NCBI RefSeq assembly: GCF_009360615.1
Contig: NZ_SPEY01000053.1
Span: forward strand, 23,124-87,123
Length of the DNA stretch: 64,000 nt
Origin: Comamonas sp.
GTDB lineage: Bacteria; Pseudomonadota; Gammaproteobacteria; Burkholderiales; Burkholderiaceae_C
Reading direction: 5' to 3'
Shown here one piece after another: positions 34,408 through 43,871 of the stretch. The notes under the pieces are model-generated. The model was given only the letters and a program-made list of their open reading frames with translations, had not been told where the DNA came from and did no database searches. Each line of letters starts with the position of its first letter. Position 1 is the first letter of the stretch. Both the position numbers and the translations under genes were made by a program.

Positions 34408-35813
34408 GGCTGGACCTCGGAGACTGCGGCATCGATGGGCGCAGCGCCCACAGCCTTGTAGAGCGCCACATAGGCCAGCGCCTCGGCAGCCCTGGCAGTG
34501 GCCAGCTCGCTCTGGTTGTGCAGGCTGGCGCGGGCGTTGTCGATAGCGGCAAATTCGCTGGACAGACCCAGTTGCTGGCGCACGGCCTGGGCCTTCTCGC
34601 GCCCGGCATGGATCTGCCTCTCGGACTGCAGCTGCTGCTGCCTCTGCTGCTGGGCGGTGACCGCTGCCAGCGCCGATTCCGCCTCGGCAATACCGTTGAG
34701 CACCGCCTGGCGATAAGCCTTGATGCTGGCCTGCAGCGCCAGCTCCTTGCCGTCGGCCACGGCACGGCGACGGCCCCAGTCAAAGAGCGGAATATCGATC
34801 TGCGGACCGACCATGGGGATGGAGTCCGAAGTCGTGCGGTGATTGCGCGTCAGGTTGTAGGCGTACAGCAAGGACCCCGTGAGGGTCAGCCGCGGGTACA
34901 GCGCTGCGCGCGACACGCCGACCTCGGCCGCGGCCTGCTCCACCGCAGCCTCGGCACTTTGAATATCGGGGCGGTTGCGCAGCAGGTCGGCCGGCAGAAC
35001 GGCCAGTGCCTGGACGGTGGGCAATGCGGCATCGGCACTGGGTTGCAGCCATTGCGGCTCGGCACGCTCGCGTCCCAGCAGGGCCGCCAGCGCATGGGCA
35101 GCACGCGCCTGGGCTTCGTTCAGGGTGGACAGCTGGGACTCTGCGGTGCGCAACTGCAGCTGCTGCTGCTCCAGAGACTGGGCATCGGCCAGCCTCTGCG
35201 CATGCCGAATCTGCAAGAGCTGCAGCTGCCGCTGCGCCTGCTGCAACTGCCTTTCGGCGAACGTGCGCTGCACCTGGGCCAACCGGATATCGAGATAGCG
35301 ATGCACCACATCGGCCACCAGAGCCACCCGCGCCGCATGCAGCTGTGCTTGCGCGTCCAGCACGCCAGCCGCGCCGGCACGGCGTGCCGCCGCGGAATCG
35401 CCGAACAGGCCCAGGTCCCAGCTCACATCGATGCTGGCATGAAAGTAGGTGTCAACTGCCGCAATGTCCTGCAGGGTCCGCGCCCCGGTGCTGACCGCAG
35501 GGCGAAAAGCCGCATCGGCCGTCCCTGCCAGCAAGCGCTGCTGACGCAGGCGCAGCACGGATTGAGCCACATCAAGATTCTGGGACAGCGCCTCGTCCAC
35601 CAGCGCATTCAGCGCGGGGTCATTCCAGGCACGCCACCAGAGGGCCAGTTCCGCAGGATCGGACTTTCGAGCCGTCTCCGGCTGCTGCCACCGGGGGGGC
35701 GTGCTCCGGTCCAGCCTGACTGCCTCGGGCGCAGCACAGCCTGCCAGCAACGACAAGGCACACAGACACAGACTGCCCATGCGAAGACGCGAGACGTGGG
35801 AGGGAAATATCAC
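34404..35813 (-). CDS. Outer-membrane efflux lipoprotein (NodT/OprM-like TolC family)
   Basis: The 469-residue protein begins with a lipoprotein signal (lipobox SLLAGC, Cys near 26) and has two OEP repeats (about 60-260 and 265-455), with long Ala/Gln-rich coiled helices such as RQLQQAQRQLQLLQIRHAQR. LRNRPDIQSAEAAVEQAAAE near 290 is the classical NodT-family motif. The first gene of the nine-gene operon, it would form the outer-membrane channel. The start is uncertain: GTG 35813 gives a charged n-region, ATG 35780 a very short one. Confidence 0.9.
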   Translation of the reverse strand: MIFPSHVSRLRMGSLCLCALSLLAGCAAPEAVRLDRSTPPRWQQPETARKSDPAELALWWRAWNDPALNALVDEALSQNLDVAQSVLRLRQQRLLAGTADAAFRPAVSTGARTLQDIAAVDTYFHASIDVSWDLGLFGDSAAARRAGAAGVLDAQAQLHAARVALVADVVHRYLDIRLAQVQRTFAERQLQQAQRQLQLLQIRHAQRLADAQSLEQQQLQLRTAESQLSTLNEAQARAAHALAALLGRERAEPQWLQPSADAALPTVQALAVLPADLLRNRPDIQSAEAAVEQAAAEVGVSRAALYPRLTLTGSLLYAYNLTRNHRTTSDSIPMVGPQIDIPLFDWGRRRAVADGKELALQASIKAYRQAVLNGIAEAESALAAVTAQQQRQQQLQSERQIHAGREKAQAVRQQLGLSSEFAAIDNARASLHNQSELATARAAEALAYVALYKAVGAAPIDAAVSEVQP

Positions 35814-36014
35814 AGCGCAGTTGGCTCAAGCTATAGGTGTCACCCAGAAAACCGGCGGAAGGCGGAAACAGCTTTCCATCCTCGCGATTGGACGGCAGCA
35901 AGCTTTCGCCAGATTGCAGGGTTTATGTAGGAATTATGGAGAGCCATCGCCATTCGTGGATTACAGCGGCAACGCACATAATGTGCAAACAACAAGTTTC
36001 AGGGAGTCCCGCAG
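35814..36014. promoter_or_regulatory. Divergent promoter region, exporter operon and two-component genes
   Basis: The 201 bases separate the nine-gene operon from the response regulator gene and must carry both promoters. The part nearest the regulator is AT-rich (around 35930-36000), with AGGGAG at 36001-36006 as ribosome site for the regulator. No clear regulator box is evident to me. Confidence 0.45.
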
Positions 36015-36764
36015 ATGCATGACTTTGCTGCACAAAAAACCATGACGACCTTTGCTCAACCTGCCTCCACTCCCATGGTGCTGGTAGTCGAAGACGAACC
36101 CGCCATTGCCGGCGTGCTCAGTGCCTACCTGGAGCGCGACGGCCTGCGCATCCGCATGGCGCAGGACGGCGAGGAGGCCTTGCAGAGCTTTCGGCAGCTG
36201 CGCCCGGATCTGGTGCTGCTCGATATTCATCTGCCCAAGGTCGACGGCGTGGACGTGCTGCGCATGATTCGCAACGACAGCGATGTCCCCGTCATCATGG
36301 TAACGGCTCTCGCCGACGATGTGGACAAGCTCCTGGCCCTGCGCCTGGGGGCGGACGACTATGTGGTCAAGCCTTTCAACCCTCCCGAGGTGGTGGCCCG
36401 GGTGCGCGCCGTGCTGCGCCGCACCCAGGCCAAGCCCGCGCCGGTGGCTGCGCCCATCCGCGTCGGGCCGATAGAGATCGATGTGGAAGCCCATAGCGCC
36501 GCTGTCTATGATGATGCGGGTCAGGCCGTTCCCCTGGCCCTCACACTCACGGAATTTCGCCTGCTGGCCTGTCTGGCGGCCCAGCCGCGCCGCTGCTTTT
36601 CAAGGGCCTACCTGATTGAGCACTGCCTGCCGGAAAGCGACGCACTGGAGCGGGTGATCGACTCCCACCTCTCCAAGCTTCGCCGCAAGCTCCAGCTGGC
36701 CGGACAGGACGGACTGATCGAGACCGTGCGCGGTATTGGCTATCGTCTATGGCCCTGGGACTGA
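36015..36764 (+). CDS. OmpR-family response regulator (BaeR-like)
   Basis: The 249-residue regulator has a receiver domain (about 20-135) with the acidic pocket VVEDEPA, phospho-acceptor Asp70 in LLDIHLPKVDG, the Thr/Ser switch in VTALADD and the lysine in YVVKPFNP. The C-terminal winged helix (about 150-245) ends in RKLQLAGQDGLIETVRGIGYRLW. It is followed by, and overlaps by 16 bases, the sensor kinase gene. The divergent position makes the exporter/biosynthesis operon its most likely target. Confidence 0.93.
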   Translation: MHDFAAQKTMTTFAQPASTPMVLVVEDEPAIAGVLSAYLERDGLRIRMAQDGEEALQSFRQLRPDLVLLDIHLPKVDGVDVLRMIRNDSDVPVIMVTALADDVDKLLALRLGADDYVVKPFNPPEVVARVRAVLRRTQAKPAPVAAPIRVGPIEIDVEAHSAAVYDDAGQAVPLALTLTEFRLLACLAAQPRRCFSRAYLIEHCLPESDALERVIDSHLSKLRRKLQLAGQDGLIETVRGIGYRLWPWD

Positions 36765-37921
36765 ACCGCATCTGGGTCCGCTTCGGTCTCTGGATCACGG
36801 CGGCCGTGCTGCTGGCCATTGCCTCCCTGGCCCTTGGCGTGCTGGCGTTTTCCGAACTGCAATACCGCGAGTTCTATCGCCACCTGCCGAGCCCGGTCAG
36901 GACCGAGCTGGAAGTGCTGAAGTCGCAGGACCTGGAAGACAGCCCCAGGGCCTTGCAGATCTACTCCGAGTACTGGGAAGGCGACCGCCTGTTCGGCGAG
37001 AAATGGTCGCTCGTCATCGGTCTGGCCGTCAGCCTGCCTTTCGGCATGGCTGTCGGCTTCTGGATTTCACGCCGCATCACCAGTCCGCTGGCCTCCATGG
37101 TGGAAGTGGCGGCGCGCGTGGAGCGCGGCGACCTGGCCGCCAGGGCCGTCAAGGGCAATGCCCATGGCGAGATGGCCGAGATGATCGATGCCTTCAACGG
37201 CATGGTCGATTCGCTGGAAACCCTGGAAGCGGAGCGACTGGCCACGGCCGCCTCCATCTCGCACGAGCTGCGCACCCCCTTGACGGTGCTGCAGGCCCGT
37301 CTGCATGCGATCTGCGACGGCGTCATCGACTCCAGCCAGGCCGAGATGAAGACGCTGCTGGCCCAGGTCGAGCACCTGGGCCGGCTGGTCGGCGATCTTC
37401 ACACTCTTTCGATGGCCGATGCCGGGCAGCTGTCGCTGCGCAAGGAGCGCATTGACCTCGCCGCACTGGTCGGCGATGTCGTCGAGGAATTGCACCCACA
37501 GCTGCAAAAGCAGGACATGGCCCTTTCGCTCGATCTGCCCATGCAGGACGGCGATGGCAGCACCGACATCAAGGCCGACGCGGATCGACTGCGCCAGATT
37601 ACGACCAACCTCATCAGCAATGTGCTGCGCCATGCCAGCAGCGGGCACTGGCTGAGCATCCGGGTGCATGCAAGCACCGATCACCTGAACCAGTCATGGG
37701 TGGTCCTGGAAGTGGGCGATGCGGGCCCCGGCCTTGCCGCCGAGGTACAGGCCCATCCGTTCCAGCGCTTTGTCCAGGCTCCCGGCAAGCGTCGCAGGGA
37801 AGGATCGGGTCTGGGCCTTTCCATCGTCAAGGCGCTGGTGACCTCCCAGGGCGGCACCGTCAGCGCAGGCGTATCAGAGCGCGGCGGGGCGCTGTTCACG
37901 GTGCGCTTTCCCCGTCTCTGA
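36749..37921 (+). CDS. Sensor histidine kinase (BaeS-like)
   Basis: The 390-residue kinase has two transmembrane helices (about 13-35 and 86-108) around a short periplasmic loop of about 50 residues. Then follow a HAMP linker, the phospho-acceptor His172 in SISHELRTPLTVL and an ATPase domain with N-box NLISNVLRHA near 288, G1 EVGDAGPGL near 325 and G2 REGSGLGLSIVKALV near 353. The small sensory loop suggests detection in or near the membrane. Its last 26 bases overlap the convergent GTPase gene end. Confidence 0.93.
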   Translation: MALGLNRIWVRFGLWITAAVLLAIASLALGVLAFSELQYREFYRHLPSPVRTELEVLKSQDLEDSPRALQIYSEYWEGDRLFGEKWSLVIGLAVSLPFGMAVGFWISRRITSPLASMVEVAARVERGDLAARAVKGNAHGEMAEMIDAFNGMVDSLETLEAERLATAASISHELRTPLTVLQARLHAICDGVIDSSQAEMKTLLAQVEHLGRLVGDLHTLSMADAGQLSLRKERIDLAALVGDVVEELHPQLQKQDMALSLDLPMQDGDGSTDIKADADRLRQITTNLISNVLRHASSGHWLSIRVHASTDHLNQSWVVLEVGDAGPGLAAEVQAHPFQRFVQAPGKRRREGSGLGLSIVKALVTSQGGTVSAGVSERGGALFTVRFPRL

Positions 37922-39452
37922 CACCGGAGTCCGCGTTCAGCCCCGGATAGAGAGCCGCCATGATCTGCTGCAGGCTTTGCGAGAGCAGCTCCATCATGGC
38001 GCTTTTCTGCGCAGCACCGGCTTGCGCAGCGTTCTCCACCCCGCGCAGCTGCGCCCAGAGCGCCTCCCATTGCGCGGCATGGGCCTTCACCGCCTCCTGG
38101 GCCAGCTCGCTCCACTGCCGGGGAGCGGCCGGGCTGGTGTAGCGCCCCCGGCCACGGCCAAAGTGCGAGATCAGCAGGTATTTCAGCAGTACCTGACTGA
38201 CGGACGCGTTCAGATAATCGCCGGAGAGACGAAAGCTCTGCTGCTCCTGGTCGAACAACTTGTTCGCACCCCAGGCCGCACCGCCCAGGGTGAGGGCTCC
38301 CAGCAGCGCGCCCACCAGGGCTCCGGCCCCCAGCGTCAGGCCGCCAGCCATCAGATCGGCCCCCAGCCCTGTGGCCGCACCGGCGGTCAGAGCGCCCCAC
38401 AAGCCGGCCGCCTGCGCGTCCACGGGCGTGGTGATCTGCAGCTGGCTGCGCAATTGCTCCTGAATCTGGCTGCCCGCCTGACCGTCGAGCCCATGAATCT
38501 CGAGCAAGCGCTGCGTGGCCTGCACGTCGGCCTGGCGCAAAGCCTGCAACAGCCGCTGCACGGCCTCCTGGGCCTGGGCTCCGAGCCGCTCGTCCCCCCC
38601 TTCCGCTCGCCCCAGCTTGGCGGCGAGCTGGCCGAGGCTCTGCCAGGCACGCGCCAGCAGGGGGCCTTGCTCGGGATCGAGTTTTTCATGCAGCCCCGCC
38701 GCCGCCAGCAACTGCTCGGCCATGACCGCCAGGCTTTGCTGCTCGCGCTGTTGCTGCTGCCAGGCGCGCTGCGCCAGCAGGCGCTGGTACGCAGGCTGCT
38801 TGGGCTGGGGCAACAAGGGTGCAATGCGCTGCATCATCCTGCGCTCGTGCCACCAGCTGCGCGTGAAGGCATCGAGCACGAGCACATCGCGCACCACACT
38901 GTGAAAGCTCTGGGTGGCCTGCTGCCAGCGCCTCAGATCCTGCTGCGTCTGCGCTGCCGTGGTGTCACTGCCAATCTGGTTGAGCAGCACGATGACCGGC
39001 TTGTCGAGCCAGGCCAGTATGTTCATCTCGGCGTTCCAGTAGCCGGCATCGGCCGGGTCTTCCGCGGCGTTGACCAGGTAGAGCATCACATCCGCGTGGT
39101 CGCGCGCAGCGAGCAAGGCACGCTGGCTCAGGTAAAAAGGTTTGTCGCGCCAGCGATCCCAGACGTTGCTGAGAAACCAGCCCAGTGGATTGCCATGCTG
39201 CCGCAGGCGCTCAAAAAGCCGCACGGAGTCGCCGAAACCCGGCGTGTCCCAGAGCCACAGCTCGTCGCCCTGCGGCGATCTCTGGAGCAGATAGCGCTGT
39301 GACCGGGTGGTCACATGGGCGGCGTCATCAATCTCGCCGACGTCGTCGGCCAGCAGCGTACGGGTCAACGTGGTCTTGCCGATATTGGTGTGCGACAGCA
39401 GGCACCACTGAATGCTGCTGTCAACCGGAACCAGCTCCTTGCTCTCGCGCAT
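37896..39452 (-). CDS. DUF3482-type GTPase
   Basis: The 518-residue protein has an N-terminal GTPase domain: G1 SHTNIGKTTLTR near residues 20-31 (variant SxxNxGKTT), G3 LWDTPGFGDS near 70-79 and G4 VLLNQIGSDTT near 160, where an N-x-I-G replaces the usual NKxD. A glycine-rich hydrophobic segment (about residues 355-405, GALTAGAATGLGADLMAG then GALVGALLGALTLGG) may insert in membranes. The layout matches the DUF3482 family. It is two bases downstream of the DUF2868 gene and probably forms a pair with it. Function unknown. Confidence 0.82.
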   Translation of the reverse strand: MRESKELVPVDSSIQWCLLSHTNIGKTTLTRTLLADDVGEIDDAAHVTTRSQRYLLQRSPQGDELWLWDTPGFGDSVRLFERLRQHGNPLGWFLSNVWDRWRDKPFYLSQRALLAARDHADVMLYLVNAAEDPADAGYWNAEMNILAWLDKPVIVLLNQIGSDTTAAQTQQDLRRWQQATQSFHSVVRDVLVLDAFTRSWWHERRMMQRIAPLLPQPKQPAYQRLLAQRAWQQQQREQQSLAVMAEQLLAAAGLHEKLDPEQGPLLARAWQSLGQLAAKLGRAEGGDERLGAQAQEAVQRLLQALRQADVQATQRLLEIHGLDGQAGSQIQEQLRSQLQITTPVDAQAAGLWGALTAGAATGLGADLMAGGLTLGAGALVGALLGALTLGGAAWGANKLFDQEQQSFRLSGDYLNASVSQVLLKYLLISHFGRGRGRYTSPAAPRQWSELAQEAVKAHAAQWEALWAQLRGVENAAQAGAAQKSAMMELLSQSLQQIMAALYPGLNADSGVRDGESAP

Positions 39453-39454
39453 CG

Positions 39455-40888
39455 TCACACTCCTGCGTCGGGCACCAGGGTCGCGTTCAGGCCCGCGCTG
39501 TGCACAAACTCCCGCCACAGCTGTTCGCGCTCCTGCACACGCGCCGGGGCACCGCTGTTGCGCGTCCGAAAATCCGCCGCCCACAGCCACACATCGGTCT
39601 GTGCGCCCCAGCGGCTCAATACCTGTGCCAGCAGCACGCCATGAATTTCCGCCTCCGGCGTGGCAGCCAGATTGAGCAGCAGCAACTGCAGAGCGTCAAC
39701 AGACGAAGCATCCGGCAAGGGCGCTCCATAGGCCAGCACCGGCCGCAGCTCAAGCTGCGCTCCAGCACCGTAGCTCTGCGCCACATGGCTGCGCAGGGCG
39801 GCTTCCCGCTCGGGCGTGATATCCAGGCTGTAGGGCTGCACCCGCAGCACCGTGGCGCGTCCCGCCCAGTCGCGCTGCAGCTTCCGGAAATAGGGTTGCT
39901 GCAGCGGCAAGGCCAGATGCCGGCTCAACCACCAGCTTCTGGCACCCTGCCAGAGCGCCAGCAGCAGTCGCGGCACGACCACCATCAAGCCCAGCAACCA
40001 GCTGTAGAGCTGCACCCAGCGTGGTCCCGCATCAGCGGCATCACCGGCCGACCAGCCCTGCAACGCCTGGATCTGCGCTGGACTCCACGGCGCCAGCCCC
40101 AGCAGATGCTGCACCGGCGCAAACAGCAGGTTCAGACAGGTCTGCACAGCGGAGGGCGAAAGAAAAGTGCTCTCCCAGCCCACCTGGTACGCCTTGGTCA
40201 GGCCGGTCAGCCATAGCGATGCCAGCGCGCCCAGCGCCAGCATGGCAGCCCCCAGATGCAGGCACGCAAGCCATTGCGCATGGCGCGGCCGCTGGTTGAC
40301 CTGCCACCAGTTGCGCTCGAAGTTCAGCGCCATCTTGCGCAGTCCCGTGCCGCGTGAAACACGCCACTGTCTTGCCTGCAGCTTCTGCAGCCAGCCGCCA
40401 GGCGCTGCCGCGGCGCCCTGTCCCTGTTCGGGCTCCAGCGGAGCAATCACCGTCGTCTTGCGCCGCACCCGACTGCGCAGCCAGGTCAGCAGCAACAGCG
40501 CATAGACCAGCAGATTCCACAGCACGATACCGACCAGCGAAGCCGAGAGCAGGTCCACACGATGCGGGTCGGTGACCGCATGGCCCGCAAAACCCAGCGC
40601 AAACGCCGCAGCCATTACGGCCAGCACCATCCAGCGCGAAATGCCGGCGCGCTGCCGGGTCATCGCGCGTATGTCGGCAGGCAGCTGCGCTGCAGCGATC
40701 ACACGTCGTGCCCGCTCCAGCAGAAAGCCTTCGAACGCTGCGCGGCCCCCCACTGCGGTCCTGCCCTGGGCGTGGAGGCACTCCTGCGTGATGGCCGTGC
40801 AGCGCTCGGCCGTTGGCAGCGCCTCGTGCGCAGCGGCGGTTTCCAGAGCGTGGGCAAAGACGATATCGCGGACTGAGCTGGCTTTCAT
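39455..40888 (-). CDS. DUF2868 membrane protein, partner of the GTPase
   Basis: The 477-residue protein has four hydrophobic segments (about 85-105, 115-135, 205-230 and 295-320) separated by basic loops, and a soluble C-terminal part ending WREFVHSAGLNATLVPDAGV. It resembles DUF2868 proteins, which are usually encoded next to a DUF3482 GTPase. I chose ATG 40888; the frame extends a little upstream without support. The two genes form a short minus-strand operon. Role unknown; it could be a membrane sensor or remodelling partner of the GTPase. Confidence 0.8.
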   Translation of the reverse strand: MKASSVRDIVFAHALETAAAHEALPTAERCTAITQECLHAQGRTAVGGRAAFEGFLLERARRVIAAAQLPADIRAMTRQRAGISRWMVLAVMAAAFALGFAGHAVTDPHRVDLLSASLVGIVLWNLLVYALLLLTWLRSRVRRKTTVIAPLEPEQGQGAAAAPGGWLQKLQARQWRVSRGTGLRKMALNFERNWWQVNQRPRHAQWLACLHLGAAMLALGALASLWLTGLTKAYQVGWESTFLSPSAVQTCLNLLFAPVQHLLGLAPWSPAQIQALQGWSAGDAADAGPRWVQLYSWLLGLMVVVPRLLLALWQGARSWWLSRHLALPLQQPYFRKLQRDWAGRATVLRVQPYSLDITPEREAALRSHVAQSYGAGAQLELRPVLAYGAPLPDASSVDALQLLLLNLAATPEAEIHGVLLAQVLSRWGAQTDVWLWAADFRTRNSGAPARVQEREQLWREFVHSAGLNATLVPDAGV

Positions 40889-40936
40889 GTCGCTATTGTG
40901 TTTCAGGGCTGGAGGGGACGCTGCAAATATCAAAAC

Positions 40937-40950
40937 AATAGCTGTCAGCA
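40937..40950. repeat. Partial copy of short Comamonad repeat
   Basis: CAATAGCTGTCAGC is a half-length match to ATAGCTNNNAGCGCTT. It lies in the 185-base gap between the divergent DUF2868 and trpB-like genes. Confidence 0.35.
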
Positions 40951-41073
40951 CTTTCCTCTTGCGGTTCGCAGGCATTTTTCACAACTCTTCCATCGGGACT
41001 TGCCTGCAAACGTCCCCAACCCGCCATGTGCTATGAATGCGGCTTTGCTGCCCGACACCCGAGGAGACAAGCC

Positions 41074-42276
41074 ATGACCCAGAACCCCCAAGCCATGCCC
41101 GATGCCCAGGGCTTCTTCGGCCCTTATGGCGGCCAGCTCGTGCCACCCGAGCTCAAGCAGTGCATGGACGAGATCGCCGCAGCCTATGAAGAGATCGTCC
41201 AGCGCCAGGATTTCCAGGACGAGCTGGCCGCACTGTTTGCAGACTATGTGGGCCGACCCAGCCCCATCTTTCACGCCAGACGCCTGTCCGATCAGCTGGG
41301 CGGCGCGCAGATCCATCTCAAGCGCGAGGATCTGAATCACACGGGGGCGCACAAGATCAACCACTGCCTGGGCGAGGCACTGCTGGCCAAGTTCATGGGC
41401 AAGAAAAAAGTCATTGCCGAGACCGGCGCCGGCCAGCATGGCGTAGCCCTGACCACGGCCTGTGCGCTGGTGGGCATTCCCTGCGAGATTCACATGGGCC
41501 AGGTGGATATCGAGAAGGAACACCCCAACGTCACCAAGATGCGCATTCTGGGCTGCAATCTGGTGCCCGTCACGCGCGGCGCAGCCACGCTGAAGGAGGC
41601 CGTGGACAGCGCCTTCGAGGTCTATCTGCAGGACCCCGTCAACACCATTTACGCGATTGGCTCGGTGGTCGGCCCACACCCCTTTCCCATGATGGTGCGG
41701 GACTTCCAGTCCATCGTGGGTCGTGAGGCTCGCGAACAGTTCCAGACCCGGCACGGCAAGCTGCCCGACCATGTGGCAGCCTGCGTAGGCGGGGGCAGCA
41801 ATGCCATGGGCATCTTCACGGCCTTCCTGGGTGACGCGTCCGTGCATCTGGTGGGCGTGGAGCCTGCCGGTGAAGGCGTGGACAAGCCCGGCCGCCATGC
41901 TGCCACGCTGTCGGTTGGCAAGCCCGGCGAGATTCACGGCATGAAGTGCTATGTGCTGGAGAACGCCGACGGCACGCCGGCCGCCGTGCACAGCATCGCC
42001 TCGGGCCTGGACTACCCCGGCGTGGGCCCGCAGCACAGCTATCTCAAGGACATAGGGCGCGTGGACTACCAGTCCGTGGACGACAAGGAATGCCTGAATG
42101 CCTTCATGACGCTGTCGCGTGTGGAGGGCATCATCCCGGCACTGGAAAGTGCGCACGCCGTGGCCTGGGCCATGCGCGAAGCGCCGGGGCTCGGCAAGGA
42201 CCAGCATATTCTGGTCAATCTCTCGGGACGCGGCGACAAGGATGCCGATTACGTCGCCAGGAAGCTGGGGCTGTAA
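41074..42276 (+). CDS. trpB: Stand-alone tryptophan synthase beta-like protein
   Basis: The 400-residue PLP enzyme has the TrpB core: [18 protein letters not shown] near residues 83-100 with Schiff-base Lys94, [16 protein letters not shown] near 116-131, [10 protein letters not shown] near 235-244 and LSGRGDKD at the C-terminus. Beta subunits join serine with indole. No trpA, trpF or other trp gene is adjacent. The segment after ETGAGQHG reads [21 protein letters not shown], differing from the usual MGAxDxxRQxxNVxRMxLLGA. It is therefore probably a paralogue. GAGGAG precedes the ATG. Tryptophan or a related beta-substituted amino acid could be its product. Confidence 0.85.
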   Translation: MTQNPQAMPDAQGFFGPYGGQLVPPELKQCMDEIAAAYEEIVQRQDFQDELAALFADYVGRPSPIFHARRLSDQLGGAQIHLKREDLNHTGAHKINHCLGEALLAKFMGKKKVIAETGAGQHGVALTTACALVGIPCEIHMGQVDIEKEHPNVTKMRILGCNLVPVTRGAATLKEAVDSAFEVYLQDPVNTIYAIGSVVGPHPFPMMVRDFQSIVGREAREQFQTRHGKLPDHVAACVGGGSNAMGIFTAFLGDASVHLVGVEPAGEGVDKPGRHAATLSVGKPGEIHGMKCYVLENADGTPAAVHSIASGLDYPGVGPQHSYLKDIGRVDYQSVDDKECLNAFMTLSRVEGIIPALESAHAVAWAMREAPGLGKDQHILVNLSGRGDKDADYVARKLGL

Positions 42277-42375
42277 CAGCCGCACCCCGCACAGGGCTGC
42301 TCCCGCAGCCCTGTGCTTCGGAGCGTGAAATGCTCTGAGGGCACGGTCACACAACCGTCATCAACAACCGCAAGC

Positions 42376-43767
42376 ATGAGGCGATCTCCATCCATGCCTG
42401 AAACCATGTCCCCTACCCACCCCGTCTTTGCCCTGACCTTGCTTGCCGCCCTTGCCCTGAGCGCCTGTGGCGGTGGAGACGGCCCGACGCCGGCACCTGC
42501 ACCGCAGTTTCTGACGCTGGACGGCAAGCAGCCCCAGGTCATCGCCCACCGCGGCTATTCGGGCCTGTACCCCGAGCAGACACAGATGGCGTATGAGAAA
42601 GCCATCGATGCCGGTGCCGACATGATCGAGCTGGACATGCACCTGAGCCGCGACTGCCAGCTGGTGGCACGCCACAACGCCTGGCTCAGCGACAGCACCA
42701 ATATCGCCGAGGTCGCCAAGATCAATGCCTATGTGGCTGGCCGCAAGCGCACCACGCCTGGCGTGCTGGTCAACGTGAAGTACCCGCCCATTGCCGCCAA
42801 CGGCCCCGCACAGTACCTGAGCGACCGCATCGATCCGAACAATCAGAAGTCGGTGCTGCAGGCTCTGGTGGTCGATGGCGAGGACCATACCGGCGACTGG
42901 TCCATCTCGGACTTCACCCTGCATGAGCTGCGCACGCTGCTTGGCGGCACCACGCTGGACAACCGCGCCGATCGTCCCAGCGAATGGAATGGCAAGCTGC
43001 CGCTGATCAGCGCACAGGATGTGATCGACATCGCACTCGCCAAGGGCAAGGCGGCAGGCCGCACGATTGCCGTCTACGCCGAGACCAAGAACCCATACTG
43101 GAACAACCAGCAAGCCATTGCCAACAGCTGCGGAACGGGTGAGCACCCCTTCGAAGACGCCGTGATGGCGCTGCTGGACAGGAACAATCTCAACCGCAAG
43201 GAAGCGCCCATCTACATCCAGAGCTTCGACCCCGACAGCCTGAAGTATCTGCGCAAGGCAGGCATGCGGGCCAAAGGAGTGCAGCTGATCGATGGCAACG
43301 ACTACAACTTCAGGGACGGTTCCGTCGGCTATATCACTGCCGACGAATGGACCTTCATCAGCGGCCGCCCCTATAGCTGGACTCTGGCCGGCGATGCGCG
43401 CACCTTCGCGGTCATGCAGACGCCGGCAGGCCTGGCCGAGATCAAGACCTATGCCGACGGCATCGGTCCCTGGAAACCCCAGGTGCTGGCCCATTCCGTC
43501 GTTCCCTACAAGGACGGCGCAGGCCTCAAGGACGTCAACACGCTCAAGGACACCGGCCTGATCGCCAATGCGCACAAGGCCGGCCTGGTGGTGCACAGCT
43601 TCACCTTCCGCAGCGAGGCCAGCCGGCTCGCGGGCATCTTCAAGGGCGACCCGCTGCAGGAATATCTGGCTTACTACCGTCTGGGCATTGACGGCGTGTT
43701 CACCGACTTCACGGCCGATGGCGTGAAGGCTCGCGATGCCTATATCGCCGAGCTGAAAAAGCAATAG
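42376..43767 (+). CDS. Glycerophosphodiester phosphodiesterase lipoprotein
   Basis: The 463-residue exported protein hydrolyses glycerophosphodiesters to glycerol-3-phosphate and an alcohol. A lipoprotein signal peptide is visible, LLAALALSACGGG (Cys near residue 37), followed by the catalytic start VIAHRGYSGLYPEQTQMAYE and MIELDMHLSRDCQLVARHN, then ETKNPYW and IYIQSFDPDSLKYL, typical of GlpQ-type periplasmic enzymes. Start could be 42376, 42394 or 42406. A 10-base hairpin follows the stop codon. Confidence 0.9.
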   Translation: MRRSPSMPETMSPTHPVFALTLLAALALSACGGGDGPTPAPAPQFLTLDGKQPQVIAHRGYSGLYPEQTQMAYEKAIDAGADMIELDMHLSRDCQLVARHNAWLSDSTNIAEVAKINAYVAGRKRTTPGVLVNVKYPPIAANGPAQYLSDRIDPNNQKSVLQALVVDGEDHTGDWSISDFTLHELRTLLGGTTLDNRADRPSEWNGKLPLISAQDVIDIALAKGKAAGRTIAVYAETKNPYWNNQQAIANSCGTGEHPFEDAVMALLDRNNLNRKEAPIYIQSFDPDSLKYLRKAGMRAKGVQLIDGNDYNFRDGSVGYITADEWTFISGRPYSWTLAGDARTFAVMQTPAGLAEIKTYADGIGPWKPQVLAHSVVPYKDGAGLKDVNTLKDTGLIANAHKAGLVVHSFTFRSEASRLAGIFKGDPLQEYLAYYRLGIDGVFTDFTADGVKARDAYIAELKKQ

Positions 43768-43779
43768 GCCCTGCTCGTT

Positions 43780-43800
43780 GCCGCCGCAGCCTGCGGCGGC
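43780..43800. terminator. Candidate terminator hairpin after the phosphodiesterase
   Basis: GCCGCCGCAG and CTGCGGCGGC are perfect complements separated by one base, 13 bases after the stop codon. No T-run follows, so an intrinsic terminator is not certain. Confidence 0.4.
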
Positions 43801-43871
43801 GGACTGTCACGGCTCACAGGCATTGTGATCCGTGACGCCAAGCCGTCCCGGCCCCAGATCCGGCTTGTGCC

